DNA from: Acidobacteriaceae bacterium | GTDB taxonomy: Bacteria > Acidobacteriota > Terriglobia > Terriglobales > Acidobacteriaceae | Direction: 5' to 3' | Assembly: GCA_003162255.1 (NCBI GenBank) | Contig: PMMJ01000472.1 | Coordinates: forward strand, 19,495 to 34,114 | DNA: 14,620 nucleotides | In this document: in pieces, positions 1 through 8,820 of the stretch | Layout: each line of letters starts with the position of its first letter | Position numbering within the stretch: position 1 is the first letter of the stretch | The notes under the pieces: generated by a model | What the model saw: only the letters and a program-made list of their open reading frames with translations | The model's database searches: none | Told to the model about the DNA's origin: nothing | Translations under genes and position numbers: made by a program

Positions 1-299
1 ACCGTGAGATCGTCGAGCAGGTGATAACTCTGAAAGACCATGCCGACATTCTTCTTCGCCAACTCGGCGCGTTCCTTTCTCTTCATCGCATGTGCGGCCT
101 GCTCGCGGAACCAGTACTCGCCCTGCCACTGATCGTCCAGGAAAGCGAGGACATTCAACAGGGAGGATTTCCCCGCGCCCGATGGTCCCATCACCGTGAT
201 GAACTCGCCTTGTTGAATTTCGAGGTTGATGCGGCGCAGAACCCATGTCTGTCCCGGACCGGTCTTGTAGCTGCGTTCGACGTTTTTGAGTTGGATCAT
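1..299 (-). CDS. ABC transporter ATP-binding protein, LolD/MacB type (partial, 3' end outside window)
   Basis: Read on the minus strand from an ATG at 299-297, this gives 99 codons before the window edge. The protein starts MIQLKNVERSY and shows the ABC ATPase fold: a Walker A motif GPSGAGKS at residues 38-45 and a Q-loop in GMVFQSYHLL with Gln90. The signature, Walker B and H-loop would lie beyond position 1. Sequence around these motifs resembles the LolD/MacB/FtsE-like ATPases that power FtsX-type permeases. A GAGAG at 304-308 sits four bases before the ATG as a likely ribosome binding site. The stop of the 802-aa ADOP permease is only 27 bp upstream, so this is very probably the last or a late gene of the same operon, and a second ATPase for it. 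Function is confident at family level; substrate is unknown. Confidence 0.9.
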   Translation of the reverse strand, partial: MIQLKNVERSYKTGPGQTWVLRRINLEIQQGEFITVMGPSGAGKSSLLNVLAFLDDQWQGEYWFREQAAHAMKRKERAELAKKNVGMVFQSYHLLDDLT

Positions 300-326
300 T
301 TCGCTCTCGGTAAATGATTTGATTTT

Positions 327-2735
327 CTATTCGTAGCGCAGCGCCACCATGGGATCGACCGACGCAGCGCGGCGGGCGGGCAGGTAGTTCGCCAGGAACG
401 CCACGGCGCCGAGCAGTGCGACCACGGCAGCGAAAGTCAGGGGATCGGTTGCCGTAATCCCAAACAGCATCCCCGAGATCAGCCGCGTCATCCCGAGCGC
501 AAGGGTGGTGCCGGCTGCAATTCCCATCAAAACGAGCGCCATTCCTTGTTTCACTACGAGTGCGACCACATCGGGACGCCGCGCTCCCAAAGCCATGCGG
601 ATACCGATTTCTTTGGTGCGTTGCGCGACCGAGTAAGACATGACACCGTAGAGTCCGACGGCCGCCAGCAGCATGGCCACCACGGCAAAGATGGTGAACA
701 GTAACATGCTGAACCTCCGCCGCTGGACGGAGTTAGCGATGACCTCCTGCATGGTGCGAACATTGGCAAGAGGGATGTCTTTGTTGACGCGCCACACCAC
801 ATTCTGTGCCGCCGAAGTCACGCTCGTGGGGTCGGAGGTTGCACTGCGTATCGCCACGAACATCGACGGCCATGGCGCCTGGCCGAGCAACTGGTAGATT
901 TCAGAGTGAGGAGCAGTATCGAGCCCGACGTGCCGGACGTTACCGACGACGCCTATGATCTGCAGGGTCAAATTGTCCGGGCCGAATTTGGTGAGCTGTT
1001 TGCCAATCGGGTCCTGTCCGGGGAAAACGGTACGCGCCAAAGCCTCGTTGACGATCGCCACATTCAGCGAACTGCCGAGGTCGCTCTCACTGAAGCTGCG
1101 CCCTTTCAGCAGCGGGATGCCCATCGCGCGGAAATAGTCGGGCGTGCTGACGCGAATGTCCGCGCTGTAGCCCTTGTCGATTCCGGGAAGGCTGAAGCTG
1201 CGCGAACTGTTGCCTCCAGCCAGTGGCAGCCTGCTGACCGCACCCACAGCCTGCACGCCCGGCAACGCCTGCAGCCGTTGCACGACTTCCTGGTAAAACG
1301 CGAGTTGGCGAACAGCATCGGTAGAGGACGGAAGTCCAAGGTTGAAGGTCAGAAGATGATCCGGATCGAAGCCGGGATTAACATCCATGAGTCGCATGAA
1401 ACTTTTGACCAGCAGCCCGGCCCCAACCAGCAGAACCAGCGAGAGTCCCACTTCGGCGATCACCAGCGCGGAGCGAGTTCGTCCCCGGTTCGCCGTGCTC
1501 CCGCGCTCGCCTTCCTTGAGGAATTCGCTGGGGCTTGATCGCGACGATTGCAGAGCGGGCATCAGGCCAAAAACAATTCCACAAACAATGGAAGCCAGGA
1601 AACTGAAGGCCAACACTTCCCGGTTGATTCCAATCTGTTTGAACTGACGAATATCCGGTGGGCTCAATGCCAACAGCGACGGAACGGCTACGACCGCCAG
1701 CAGCAGTCCGAGGACTCCTCCCACTAGTGCGAGCAAAACGCTTTCGGTAAGCAACTGGCGCAGCAAACGCCGACGGCTCGCACCCAGAGTCGTTCGTATC
1801 GAGATTTCCTTAGCGCGCGCCGTGGCTCGTGCCAGAAGAAGGTTGGCAACGTTGGCGCAACCGATCAGAAGCACGACGGCAACCGCAGCCAGCAGGACCA
1901 GCAGAACGGGGCGGATGTCACCGACAACATATTCATGCAAGGGCAGAAAGCTCACGCCGGTCTTGTCGTTTGAATCGGGATACTGCGTCTCCAGGCGGCG
2001 GCCGATGGTATCGAGTTCCGCGCGGGCCTGCTGCGGCATCACTCCTGGCTTCAACCGCGCCCACACGTCGAGATAATTTCTGTCCCTGAATTGGCGTGGA
2101 TCTTTGTCAGGTGCCAGAGGATGGGTCGGCACGCCCCAGGGAGAGGGCAGCCATAACTCGCCGTACTCGTCCGGAGAAAAGTTTGGCGGCATCACGCCGA
2201 CAACGGTGTACTGCTCGCCATTGAGCCGAATGTCCCGGCCAACAATCGAGTGATCCGCGGCAAAGTAGCGCTGCCACAAGCCATAGCCGAGCACCACGAC
2301 GTGATCGTTACCGGCCTGCGCGTCGCCCGCCTGCAAGCCGCGCCCCAGCATCGGGTTTACTCCGAACAGAGGAAAGAAGTTGGGCGTGGTCATCGTGCCT
2401 CTGATCCGCTCTGGACGATCTCCAGCGGATAAACTTCCTTGCCATCCGCGAGACGCTGCCATCTGGGCGAAGACCTGATTTTGTGCGACCCAATCCAGAT
2501 AGTTGGCCGGCGAGGCGTCGCCGGTCGATATGCCCTCGAACGTCTGTGAGACTTTTACGATGCGATCCGAATCTGGATAAGGAAGCGGGTGCAATAACAC
2601 TTGATCGACCACACTGAACACTGCGGTGGTGGCGCCAATCCCCAGCGCCAGAGTGATCACAGCAACAGCAGTGAATCCCGGGCTCTTACGCAGTTGCCGC
2701 AGCGCATAGCGAAGATCTTGCAGTAGTCCGGTCAT
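327..2735 (-). CDS. ADOP-family FtsX/MacB-type ABC permease (802 aa)
   Basis: This is a large duplicated permease of the acidobacterial ADOP type. The N-terminus MTGLLQDLRYALRQLRKSPG precedes TM1 (about 21-43). A periplasmic MacB core-like domain follows (about 50-270). TM2 and TM3 (about 276-350) flank a cytoplasmic loop with the conserved ISIRTTLGASRRRL pattern. TM4 is near 375-395 and TM5 near 422-445. A second periplasmic domain runs to about 675, then three C-terminal helices with the repeated loop EIGIRMALGARR, ending DPMVALRYE. Two FtsX modules in one chain explain the double length compared with MacB-type permeases (about 400 aa in this window). The SD AGGAG (2746-2750) starts right after the stop of the upstream permease, 16 bp away. 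It lies between the 815-aa paralogue and a second ATPase, so its partner may be either ATPase. The substrate is not deducible. Confidence 0.93.
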   Translation of the reverse strand: MTGLLQDLRYALRQLRKSPGFTAVAVITLALGIGATTAVFSVVDQVLLHPLPYPDSDRIVKVSQTFEGISTGDASPANYLDWVAQNQVFAQMAASRGWQGSLSAGDRPERIRGTMTTPNFFPLFGVNPMLGRGLQAGDAQAGNDHVVVLGYGLWQRYFAADHSIVGRDIRLNGEQYTVVGVMPPNFSPDEYGELWLPSPWGVPTHPLAPDKDPRQFRDRNYLDVWARLKPGVMPQQARAELDTIGRRLETQYPDSNDKTGVSFLPLHEYVVGDIRPVLLVLLAAVAVVLLIGCANVANLLLARATARAKEISIRTTLGASRRRLLRQLLTESVLLALVGGVLGLLLAVVAVPSLLALSPPDIRQFKQIGINREVLAFSFLASIVCGIVFGLMPALQSSRSSPSEFLKEGERGSTANRGRTRSALVIAEVGLSLVLLVGAGLLVKSFMRLMDVNPGFDPDHLLTFNLGLPSSTDAVRQLAFYQEVVQRLQALPGVQAVGAVSRLPLAGGNSSRSFSLPGIDKGYSADIRVSTPDYFRAMGIPLLKGRSFSESDLGSSLNVAIVNEALARTVFPGQDPIGKQLTKFGPDNLTLQIIGVVGNVRHVGLDTAPHSEIYQLLGQAPWPSMFVAIRSATSDPTSVTSAAQNVVWRVNKDIPLANVRTMQEVIANSVQRRRFSMLLFTIFAVVAMLLAAVGLYGVMSYSVAQRTKEIGIRMALGARRPDVVALVVKQGMALVLMGIAAGTTLALGMTRLISGMLFGITATDPLTFAAVVALLGAVAFLANYLPARRAASVDPMVALRYE

Positions 2736-2751
2736 CTTCTTTTATCTCCTG

Positions 2752-5199
2752 TTACTCGTACCGCAACGCCACCATGGGATCGACCTTGGCCGCGCGGCGC
2801 GCGGGAACCCACGCGCCAAATAACGCCACAACCAGAAGCAACGCCGCGGCTTCGGCTAGAGTAGCTGGGTCGTTCGCGCGTATACCGAACAGCAGCGATC
2901 CGATCCAGCGGGCGGCAACCAGCGAACCGAGAATGCCGGCTGCTGCGCCGAACCCAACCCACATGGATGCTTGCCACACCATCATTCTGGTGACTTCCGC
3001 TGTGGTCGCTCCCAGCGCCACGCGGATACCAATCTCCTGCGTGCGTTGACTCACCAGCAGCGAGACGACGCCGTAGATGCCCAACGCCGTCAAGAGCACG
3101 CCAACGACGGCGAACAGGGAAAGCAGGGCCGCGCTGAAGCGTGGCCGTTCCGCCAGCTTGGCGACACTCTCGCTCAGAGTACTTACCTCGACCGGCAACG
3201 TAGAGTCGAGCGTCTTGACGGCGTTGCGCAATTCCAGCGCCACGGTTTGTGGCCCAAGCGCGCTTCGAACCACGATGCTGACGCGCTGAGAACCGGGAAA
3301 ATGGAAGATGACGTCATCCTCGGTGTGACGGCGAACCATGTAGTACTCGCGCCCAACCTGCCCGCCCAACCCCTGGTTCTGAGTGTTGCCGGTCACACCA
3401 ATTACCGTGAACGGGGCAGCCAGTTCAGCCCGGTCTGCATGGAAACGAACCATTTTGCCCAGAGCTTTTTCATCGGGGAACATCTGCTGCGCCAAGGCTT
3501 GATTGAGGATGATGGAATACGCGCCAGGGGCCCGATCCCGCTCCTCGAAAGTGCGGCCGCTAAGCAGCGGGATTCCCAGCACCGAAAAATATTCTGGCGT
3601 AACCGCTCGCCAGCCCACGACTCCGCCGATACCCTGTTCCGGGCCGAGTGACGGCTGGCCCTCCCCCTGCACGGCCACGTAGGGCATGGTGCGTGCTGGC
3701 GGGGTTGGTGGAAGCGAGTCACTCAGGGCCACAGACGCAAATCCAGGAAGTTCCTTCAACTTCCGTTCCAGTTCCTCAAAGAACCTCAGCCGCTCTGCGG
3801 CCCCGGAATATTTCTGCTGCCCGAGCGTGATCTGTGCCGCCACGATGTTTGCCGGGTTCATCCCCAGAGGCTCGGTTTCCAGCCTGAGCAGGCTGCGCAC
3901 AAACAACATGGCACTGGCCAGAAGAACGACGGCCATCCACACCTGGGCGGCGAGGAGCATTTGTCTCAGGCGCGCCCCCCGCGTACCCACCATGGTCTTG
4001 ACCACCAGCATCTGGACTGTCGGCTTTTCCAGCGCGGGCAAAGTTCCGAACACTATCCCCGAAGCGAGCGACAGGAGGACGGCAAATAGCAATACCCGTC
4101 CGTCCACCGCCGCCTCCGACAAGCGCGGAATTCCCACGGGAGCAAGCGCGACAAACGCCTGAACGATGACGTACGCGAGCCCCGTGCCGCAGGCGCCTCC
4201 CATCAGGGCGAGCAAAACACTCTCCGTGAGCCTTTGCTGGAATAAGCGAACGCGCGGCGCGCCGAGGGTCGAGCGGATCGCCAACTCGTTCCTTCTTCCC
4301 GCGCTGCGGGCCAACACGAGGTTCGCCGCGTTGGCGCAGGCAATCAGAAGCACTGCCAGAGCCGACGCCAGCAGCAGCCAGGCGGCCCGGCGCGAGTCAT
4401 GGACCTGCAGGTCTTTTATCGAGCGCACTTGCAGACGCAGCACCTTTCGAAAGGGCGGCGGTGCGGACTCAACAAAGTCGCGAAAAAGTGGTTGCAACTC
4501 CGCCTTGGTTTGTTCAATGCTGGCCCCGGGCTTCATCCGCCCAAACACCCGGACCACCGTGCCCATTTCGTGGCGTTGCACGATCGATTCGTCGAGCGCC
4601 TCCGGGACCAATATGCTGGTGCGCGCCAGCCTTGGAAATTCGAAATCGCGTGGCAACACTCCCACGATGCGCGTCGGCTGTCCGTCGAGAGAAATCGCGC
4701 GGCCCACGACGTCACGGTCTCCTCCAAATCGGTCCTGCCACAATCCGTACGTCAGCAGCGCCACCTTGGGCGCATCGGGACGGTCCTCTTCCCGCGTGAG
4801 ATTCCGGCCCAACAACGGCTGGATACCAAGCGTTGGCAAGAATGTCGACGCCACTGCGGCGCATGTCGCACGTACCGGATGGTCATCGGTGAGATCGCAA
4901 TCGCTGACGCCGGTGGAGGAAGTAAAGCCAACGAACGAGGTTTGCTGGTCCCTCCACCCGAGGTAGTTCGCGGCAAAGAGAAACTCGCCGTCGATGATGG
5001 GCGCGACGACGCCCACGGAAACAAGCTGGTCATCTTGCGGATAAGGTAAGCTGCGGAAGAGTATGCGGTCCACCAGAGTGAACATCGCTGTGGTGGCGCC
5101 GATCCCTAGCGCCAGCGTGAGCACGGATACTGCCGTGAATCCAGGGCTCATGCGAAACTGGCGCAAGGCATAGCGCACATCTTGCAGCAGCCCACTCAT
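2752..5199 (-). CDS. ADOP-family FtsX/MacB-type ABC permease (815 aa)
   Basis: This is a paralogue of the next gene downstream with the same architecture. The N-terminus MSGLLQDVRYALRQFRMSPG leads into TM1 (about 21-43). Then come a periplasmic domain (about 50-270), TM2 and TM3 (about 273-350) around the loop ELAIRSTLGAPRVRL, two central helices, a second periplasmic domain, and three C-terminal helices with EIGIRVALGATTAEV, ending DPMVALRYE. The ends are nearly identical to the 802-aa paralogue while the periplasmic parts differ strongly, as expected if the two handle different partners or substrates. The start ATG overlaps the TGA of the upstream ATPase (ATGA at 5196-5199), which points to translational coupling and tight pairing with that ATPase. 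ADOP genes are often found without ATPases (hence 'orphan'), so this linkage is informative. Substrate unknown. Confidence 0.93.
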   Translation of the reverse strand: MSGLLQDVRYALRQFRMSPGFTAVSVLTLALGIGATTAMFTLVDRILFRSLPYPQDDQLVSVGVVAPIIDGEFLFAANYLGWRDQQTSFVGFTSSTGVSDCDLTDDHPVRATCAAVASTFLPTLGIQPLLGRNLTREEDRPDAPKVALLTYGLWQDRFGGDRDVVGRAISLDGQPTRIVGVLPRDFEFPRLARTSILVPEALDESIVQRHEMGTVVRVFGRMKPGASIEQTKAELQPLFRDFVESAPPPFRKVLRLQVRSIKDLQVHDSRRAAWLLLASALAVLLIACANAANLVLARSAGRRNELAIRSTLGAPRVRLFQQRLTESVLLALMGGACGTGLAYVIVQAFVALAPVGIPRLSEAAVDGRVLLFAVLLSLASGIVFGTLPALEKPTVQMLVVKTMVGTRGARLRQMLLAAQVWMAVVLLASAMLFVRSLLRLETEPLGMNPANIVAAQITLGQQKYSGAAERLRFFEELERKLKELPGFASVALSDSLPPTPPARTMPYVAVQGEGQPSLGPEQGIGGVVGWRAVTPEYFSVLGIPLLSGRTFEERDRAPGAYSIILNQALAQQMFPDEKALGKMVRFHADRAELAAPFTVIGVTGNTQNQGLGGQVGREYYMVRRHTEDDVIFHFPGSQRVSIVVRSALGPQTVALELRNAVKTLDSTLPVEVSTLSESVAKLAERPRFSAALLSLFAVVGVLLTALGIYGVVSLLVSQRTQEIGIRVALGATTAEVTRMMVWQASMWVGFGAAAGILGSLVAARWIGSLLFGIRANDPATLAEAAALLLVVALFGAWVPARRAAKVDPMVALRYE

Positions 5200-5921
5200 G
5201 CGCTCGTCTCCTGCAGGAGCTTCTTGAGTTCTTCCTCGGCCACCACCTTGCCGTCGAACAAATGCACTTCGCGCTGCGCGTGTTTGGCGAAGCGCGGATC
5301 GTGCGTCACCATGCAGATGGTCGCTCCTTCGCGATGCAGGTTCTGCAGGAACTCCATCACCGCCTCGCCGTTGCGGGAATCGAGGTTTCCGGTGGGCTCG
5401 TCGGCGAGCAGAATGGACGGCTTCCCGCCCAGGGCTCGCGCCACCGCGACACGCTGCTGCTGGCCGCCCGATAGTTGCGACGGATAATGCCGCACGCGAT
5501 GCGCCATGCCGACGCGCTCCAGCGCTTCCATCACCCGAGCTTTGCGGTTCGCCGCCGGCATTTTTTGACGGTAGGTCAGCGGCAGCTCGACGTTCTCATA
5601 GACGGTCAGATCGCCAATCAGGTTGAAACTCTGGAAGATAAAACCAATCTCCTGGTTCCGTATGCGGGAGCGCTCCGCGAAATCGAGATTCTCAACCGTC
5701 TTCCCATTCAGGAAGTAGCGTCCGGCGGTCGGCGTATCCAGCAGCCCGATGATCGAGAGCAGCGTCGATTTACCACATCCCGAGGGCCCCGACATGGCGA
5801 CATACTCTCCTTTATTGATCGACAGGTGAACGCCGGAGAGGGCGTGCGTCTCGATCTCGTCGGTGTAGAAAACTTTGGTCAGTTCCTGAATCTGGATGAG
5901 TGGCTGTTCTGCTTCGGTCAT
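5196..5921 (-). CDS. ABC transporter ATP-binding protein, LolD/MacB type (241 aa)
   Basis: This is a complete ABC ATPase that should energise the coupled FtsX-type permease from the cytoplasmic side. Numbering from the chosen start, it has Walker A GPSGCGKST at 45-53, Q-loop Gln97 in FIFQSFNL, signature LSGGQ at 150-154, Walker B LLADEP at 171-176 followed by TGNLDS, and H-loop His207 in MVTHD. All catalytic residues are present. I chose the ATG at 5921-5919 (MTEAEQPL) because GGGAG lies six bases before it. A TTG two codons further upstream would sit directly against that SD and is unlikely. The stop overlaps the start of the 815-aa ADOP permease by 4 bp. The adaptor gene ends 31 bp upstream, giving the adaptor-ATPase-permease order typical of Mac-like exporters. 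Confidence 0.95.
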   Translation of the reverse strand: MTEAEQPLIQIQELTKVFYTDEIETHALSGVHLSINKGEYVAMSGPSGCGKSTLLSIIGLLDTPTAGRYFLNGKTVENLDFAERSRIRNQEIGFIFQSFNLIGDLTVYENVELPLTYRQKMPAANRKARVMEALERVGMAHRVRHYPSQLSGGQQQRVAVARALGGKPSILLADEPTGNLDSRNGEAVMEFLQNLHREGATICMVTHDPRFAKHAQREVHLFDGKVVAEEELKKLLQETSA

Positions 5922-5952
5922 TGGCAACTCCCTCGCTGTTTGAGTTCACTCT

Positions 5953-7212
5953 TTAATCGAGCCGGATACGATCGGTGTTATCCCAACGCGACATGTCGGA
6001 CAGGATGACAGTATCTCCTTCGTGCAGCCCTTCAATTACCTGGATCGAATTCACCGAGGCTCGTCCTACCTTCACAGGTACGCGCACGGCCGCCTGGCCG
6101 TCCGGGCCCAGCTTGAACAAGCTGATAGTGCTGTTCTCCTGGCCGAAGGCGGGACGGCCGACATAGAGCACGTTGTCCATGCGCTCCAGATCGATGGTTC
6201 CGTCCACACTCAGGTCGGGCCGCGCGCCCTTCGGGAGTTCTCCGATGAGTTTGACGTCGACAGTCACGGTTCCGTTTTGTACCGCTGGATCGACGCGCAT
6301 TACTGCGCCCGCGATCACGCCGTTGTGCGTGTCGACCGAAGCGATCTCGCCAATCTGCACGTCGCGCGCCTGCGTCTCGGCGACTTTCAGCGTAGCCATC
6401 AGGTGATCGGGTTGCACCACCTTCGCCAGCATGGTTCCGGGCAGTACGTGCTGGCCGACTTGCAGCGGGAGATCCACCAGCACCCCATCGATCCCGGCTC
6501 GAACTTTCAAGGCGTCCAGTTGCTTTTGTTTGAGCTGCGCCAGCGTGCGCATCTGATCGACTTTGGCTTGCTGTTGTGCCATCTGCGACTCAATCGCTCG
6601 CTGATTGGCCGTGAGCCGCTGCGTTTCAAGATCGTTTCTCGTGGTGAGTTCGTCCGCCTTGTCCTTGGAAGACTTGTAGGCCAGGCCCGAGATGACTCCC
6701 AGTTCGTAGAGAGCCTTGTCGGTGTCGGCCTGCCGTTGCGCCTGCGCGTGGTCCGCGTGGACGGTAGCGGCGCCTGCCTTCTGGTTCATCAGATCGCTTT
6801 CGAGCTTTACCCGAAGACTCTGGTATTCAGCTTCGGCGGCCTTCAATTGCAGCTCGGCGTCGACCGCGGCTTGCTCTGTCTGCGGATTGCTCATTTCCAG
6901 TAAGATCGTGCTGGCCGTCACCTGCGAACCGGGCAGCATATGAATGCGAACGACCGTGGCCTCGGTCTCCGCCGGAATCTGGCGCACCGATTCCTGGCTC
7001 GGCACCAGCGACCCTAGCCCGCGCACCTGGCGCAGCATCGGACCGCGCTTGACCGTGTCGGTCCACACCGTGCCGCGCTCCACCGTCGGCGCCGCAGGCT
7101 TCAGCCGTGAAACTCCGACTGAGACTGCGGCCACGGCTAACACTACCGCGGCCACGATGAGCGCTTGGCGGCGACGTTTCTGAGTTCTGAACTCGGGTCG
7201 AGCGATGTCCAT
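5953..7212 (-). CDS. HlyD/MacA-like periplasmic adaptor (membrane fusion) protein (419 aa)
   Basis: This is a membrane-fusion adaptor that would link inner-membrane permeases to an outer-membrane exit duct. A basic N-terminal stretch (RTQKRRR) is followed by one membrane anchor at about 17-36. Residues about 60-110 and 235-270 look like the two halves of a lipoyl domain (ending in the pattern VGQHVLPGTML). Between them (about 112-235) lies a Gln/Ala/Leu/Lys-rich stretch that looks like an alpha-helical coiled-coil hairpin. A beta-barrel-like domain (about 270-345) and a membrane-proximal domain (to EGLHEGDTVILSDMSRWD) complete the usual order. No lipobox is visible. It is the first gene of the ABC operon, with a weak SD. 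No outer-membrane TolC-type gene is in the window, so that partner must be encoded elsewhere. MacA-like is the best family statement; an exact substrate is not supported. Confidence 0.9.
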   Translation of the reverse strand: MDIARPEFRTQKRRRQALIVAAVVLAVAAVSVGVSRLKPAAPTVERGTVWTDTVKRGPMLRQVRGLGSLVPSQESVRQIPAETEATVVRIHMLPGSQVTASTILLEMSNPQTEQAAVDAELQLKAAEAEYQSLRVKLESDLMNQKAGAATVHADHAQAQRQADTDKALYELGVISGLAYKSSKDKADELTTRNDLETQRLTANQRAIESQMAQQQAKVDQMRTLAQLKQKQLDALKVRAGIDGVLVDLPLQVGQHVLPGTMLAKVVQPDHLMATLKVAETQARDVQIGEIASVDTHNGVIAGAVMRVDPAVQNGTVTVDVKLIGELPKGARPDLSVDGTIDLERMDNVLYVGRPAFGQENSTISLFKLGPDGQAAVRVPVKVGRASVNSIQVIEGLHEGDTVILSDMSRWDNTDRIRLD

Positions 7213-7239
7213 TTCGGGTGTAGAGTGGCAACCGGAAGG

Positions 7240-7336
7240 CCATCGTCCGCGGAATGGTAAGTATTCAGAAACATGGTGGATAGAGTTGATGGCGTCGACT
7301 GGAGGAGACGTTTCCCTATCCTGAACTGGACGATGG
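7240..7336. repeat. Inverted repeat CCATCGTCC / GGACGATGG in the adaptor upstream region
   Basis: A perfect 9-bp inverted repeat lies at 7240-7248 and 7328-7336, inside the 164-bp gap between the amino acid permease and the adaptor gene. The same two spots also carry near-identical direct copies of GTCCGCGGAATGG (7245-7257) and GTCCGGGAATGG (7338-7349). This might be a pair of regulator sites for the ABC operon or chance. No convincing -35/-10 promoter was seen around it. Confidence 0.35.
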
Positions 7337-7376
7337 TGTCCGGGAATGGACAGCGCCGCCGCTCAGAACTAGAGGC

Positions 7377-8777
7377 TTATATCTCCTCAGGAAGGGGAAG
7401 CTCTGGCTTGGGTTCGCCGACAACTGGCGCTCCTGGCTTTTTGCTCTGGAAAACCTCGTAGACCGGCAGGCCAGCCAAGACCACTACAACTCCAAGCAGC
7501 GCCGCTCGTGGAGTACGCGCCGCAACCAGAACCAACATCAGTGCGACCAGAGTCAGAAATGCGAGAGGCGTCAGGGGATATCCAGGAGTCAGGATCACCG
7601 ACTCTCCTGCCTGTTGTCGTGGCCGCAGAACGAACAAACCTGCCACCGTGATCCCCAGAAACAGAATGACGATGAACAGGGCATACGAGATAATCTGCTC
7701 AAAACTGCCGGCGAACACCAACAGGGAAGCAATGCAGCCCTGAATCGCAATGGCATTGGCAGGCGTACCGAACCGGGGATGAGTGCGCGCGACCGCCTTG
7801 AGAAAGAGGCCGTCGTTGGCCATCGCGTAGTAGACACGCGGTGCGAACATGATGAGCGCCGCTAAACTGCCCAGCAGGCAGATGATGACGATGGCAGCGA
7901 AAACCATGCCACCGGTTGGGCCGAACAGCACTTCTCCCGCTTGGGCAACGAAGGTCTGATCGGAAGTTACTTTTTCCAGCGGAACCAGATATAGGAAGAC
8001 GGCGCTGACCACGATATAGACGGCAGTCACCGCGAGCACACCGAACAACAAAGCGCGCGGCAAATTGCGGCCCGGATCGCGAACCTCACCGGCGATCTTG
8101 CCGACATCCCACCATCCGGCAAACGAAAAGAAAGCGCCTACCAGGCCAACGCCAAGCGCGGGCGCCAATGGCATGGAACCATGCCGTTGGGCCACGAACG
8201 GCACGAAGTTCGACCATGATCCCAAGCGGAAGACGACGGCCCACACCGTCAGGAAGCCGAGGAGTCCGAGTTTGAGCCATGTGACCCAGCGCAAAAATCC
8301 TGCGCTTACGCGGATGCTGAAAATATTCAAAAGACACAGCGCCCAGATCACGCCAACGCCTAATAGCTTGATGAGAATCGGAGACAGGTGGCGTATGTAG
8401 CCGAAGTATCCACCAATGCCCGTGGCAAATGAGGCCGCCACGGCGGGATCCATGACGAGCAGGCACATCCATCCATAGAGGAATGCCGTCCGCGGTCCGT
8501 AACTCTCCTGCAAATATATGTAAGCGCCGCCCGCCCTCGGGAAACGGCCCGCAAGCTCTCCATAGCAGAGCGCGCCACTCAGGGTCATAGCGCCCACTGC
8601 GAGCCAGACCACCAGCAGCCACAAGGGAGAACCCAGCGCTTTAGCCATGCCGGCGGGAGTAAGGAAAATGCCGACGGCTATGATGCCGCCGATGACGGCG
8701 GCGGTGGTTGATGCCAAACCGAGTTCGCGTCGCAAGCCTGGGGCGGAGACCGGAGAGATTCGTGTATCGGTGTTCAT
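7377..8777 (-). CDS. APC-superfamily amino acid permease (466 aa)
   Basis: This is an integral membrane transporter of the amino acid-polyamine-organocation superfamily, with about 12 predicted helices. TM1 contains the unwound-helix motif region VIGGIIAVGIF (residues about 28-38). The conserved TM2-TM3 linker is present as YGELAGRFPRAGGAYIYLQ (72-90) followed by YGPRTAFLYGW, a hallmark of LAT-like/YjdE-like members. It should move amino acids across the inner membrane by exchange or proton symport; specificity cannot be read. The start ATG at 8777-8775 is well constrained because an in-frame TGA lies 18 bases upstream, although no good SD is visible. It is co-directional with the adaptor operon but 164 bp away with no coupling, so it is probably a separate unit. 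The C-terminus is short and hydrophilic (ending GEPKPELPLPEEI). Confidence 0.92.
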   Translation of the reverse strand: MNTDTRISPVSAPGLRRELGLASTTAAVIGGIIAVGIFLTPAGMAKALGSPLWLLVVWLAVGAMTLSGALCYGELAGRFPRAGGAYIYLQESYGPRTAFLYGWMCLLVMDPAVAASFATGIGGYFGYIRHLSPILIKLLGVGVIWALCLLNIFSIRVSAGFLRWVTWLKLGLLGFLTVWAVVFRLGSWSNFVPFVAQRHGSMPLAPALGVGLVGAFFSFAGWWDVGKIAGEVRDPGRNLPRALLFGVLAVTAVYIVVSAVFLYLVPLEKVTSDQTFVAQAGEVLFGPTGGMVFAAIVIICLLGSLAALIMFAPRVYYAMANDGLFLKAVARTHPRFGTPANAIAIQGCIASLLVFAGSFEQIISYALFIVILFLGITVAGLFVLRPRQQAGESVILTPGYPLTPLAFLTLVALMLVLVAARTPRAALLGVVVVLAGLPVYEVFQSKKPGAPVVGEPKPELPLPEEI

Positions 8778-8820
8778 GAGTGACGAGTGCGATCACCGCG
8801 AAAAGGGATGGCGATACGCT

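Noticed and set aside
4166..4966. A 266-codon plus-strand frame opposite the 815-aa ADOP permease
   Set aside because: It is rich in Ser/Arg/Thr, has no recognisable motif and lies entirely within a clear permease gene.
5922..5927. TTG start two codons upstream of the complete ATPase
   Set aside because: It directly abuts the GGGAG Shine-Dalgarno, leaving no spacing; the ATG at 5921 has six bases of spacing.
6022..6903. A 293-codon plus-strand frame opposite the adaptor gene
   Set aside because: His/Leu/Arg-rich shadow of the adaptor's coding sequence with no domain.
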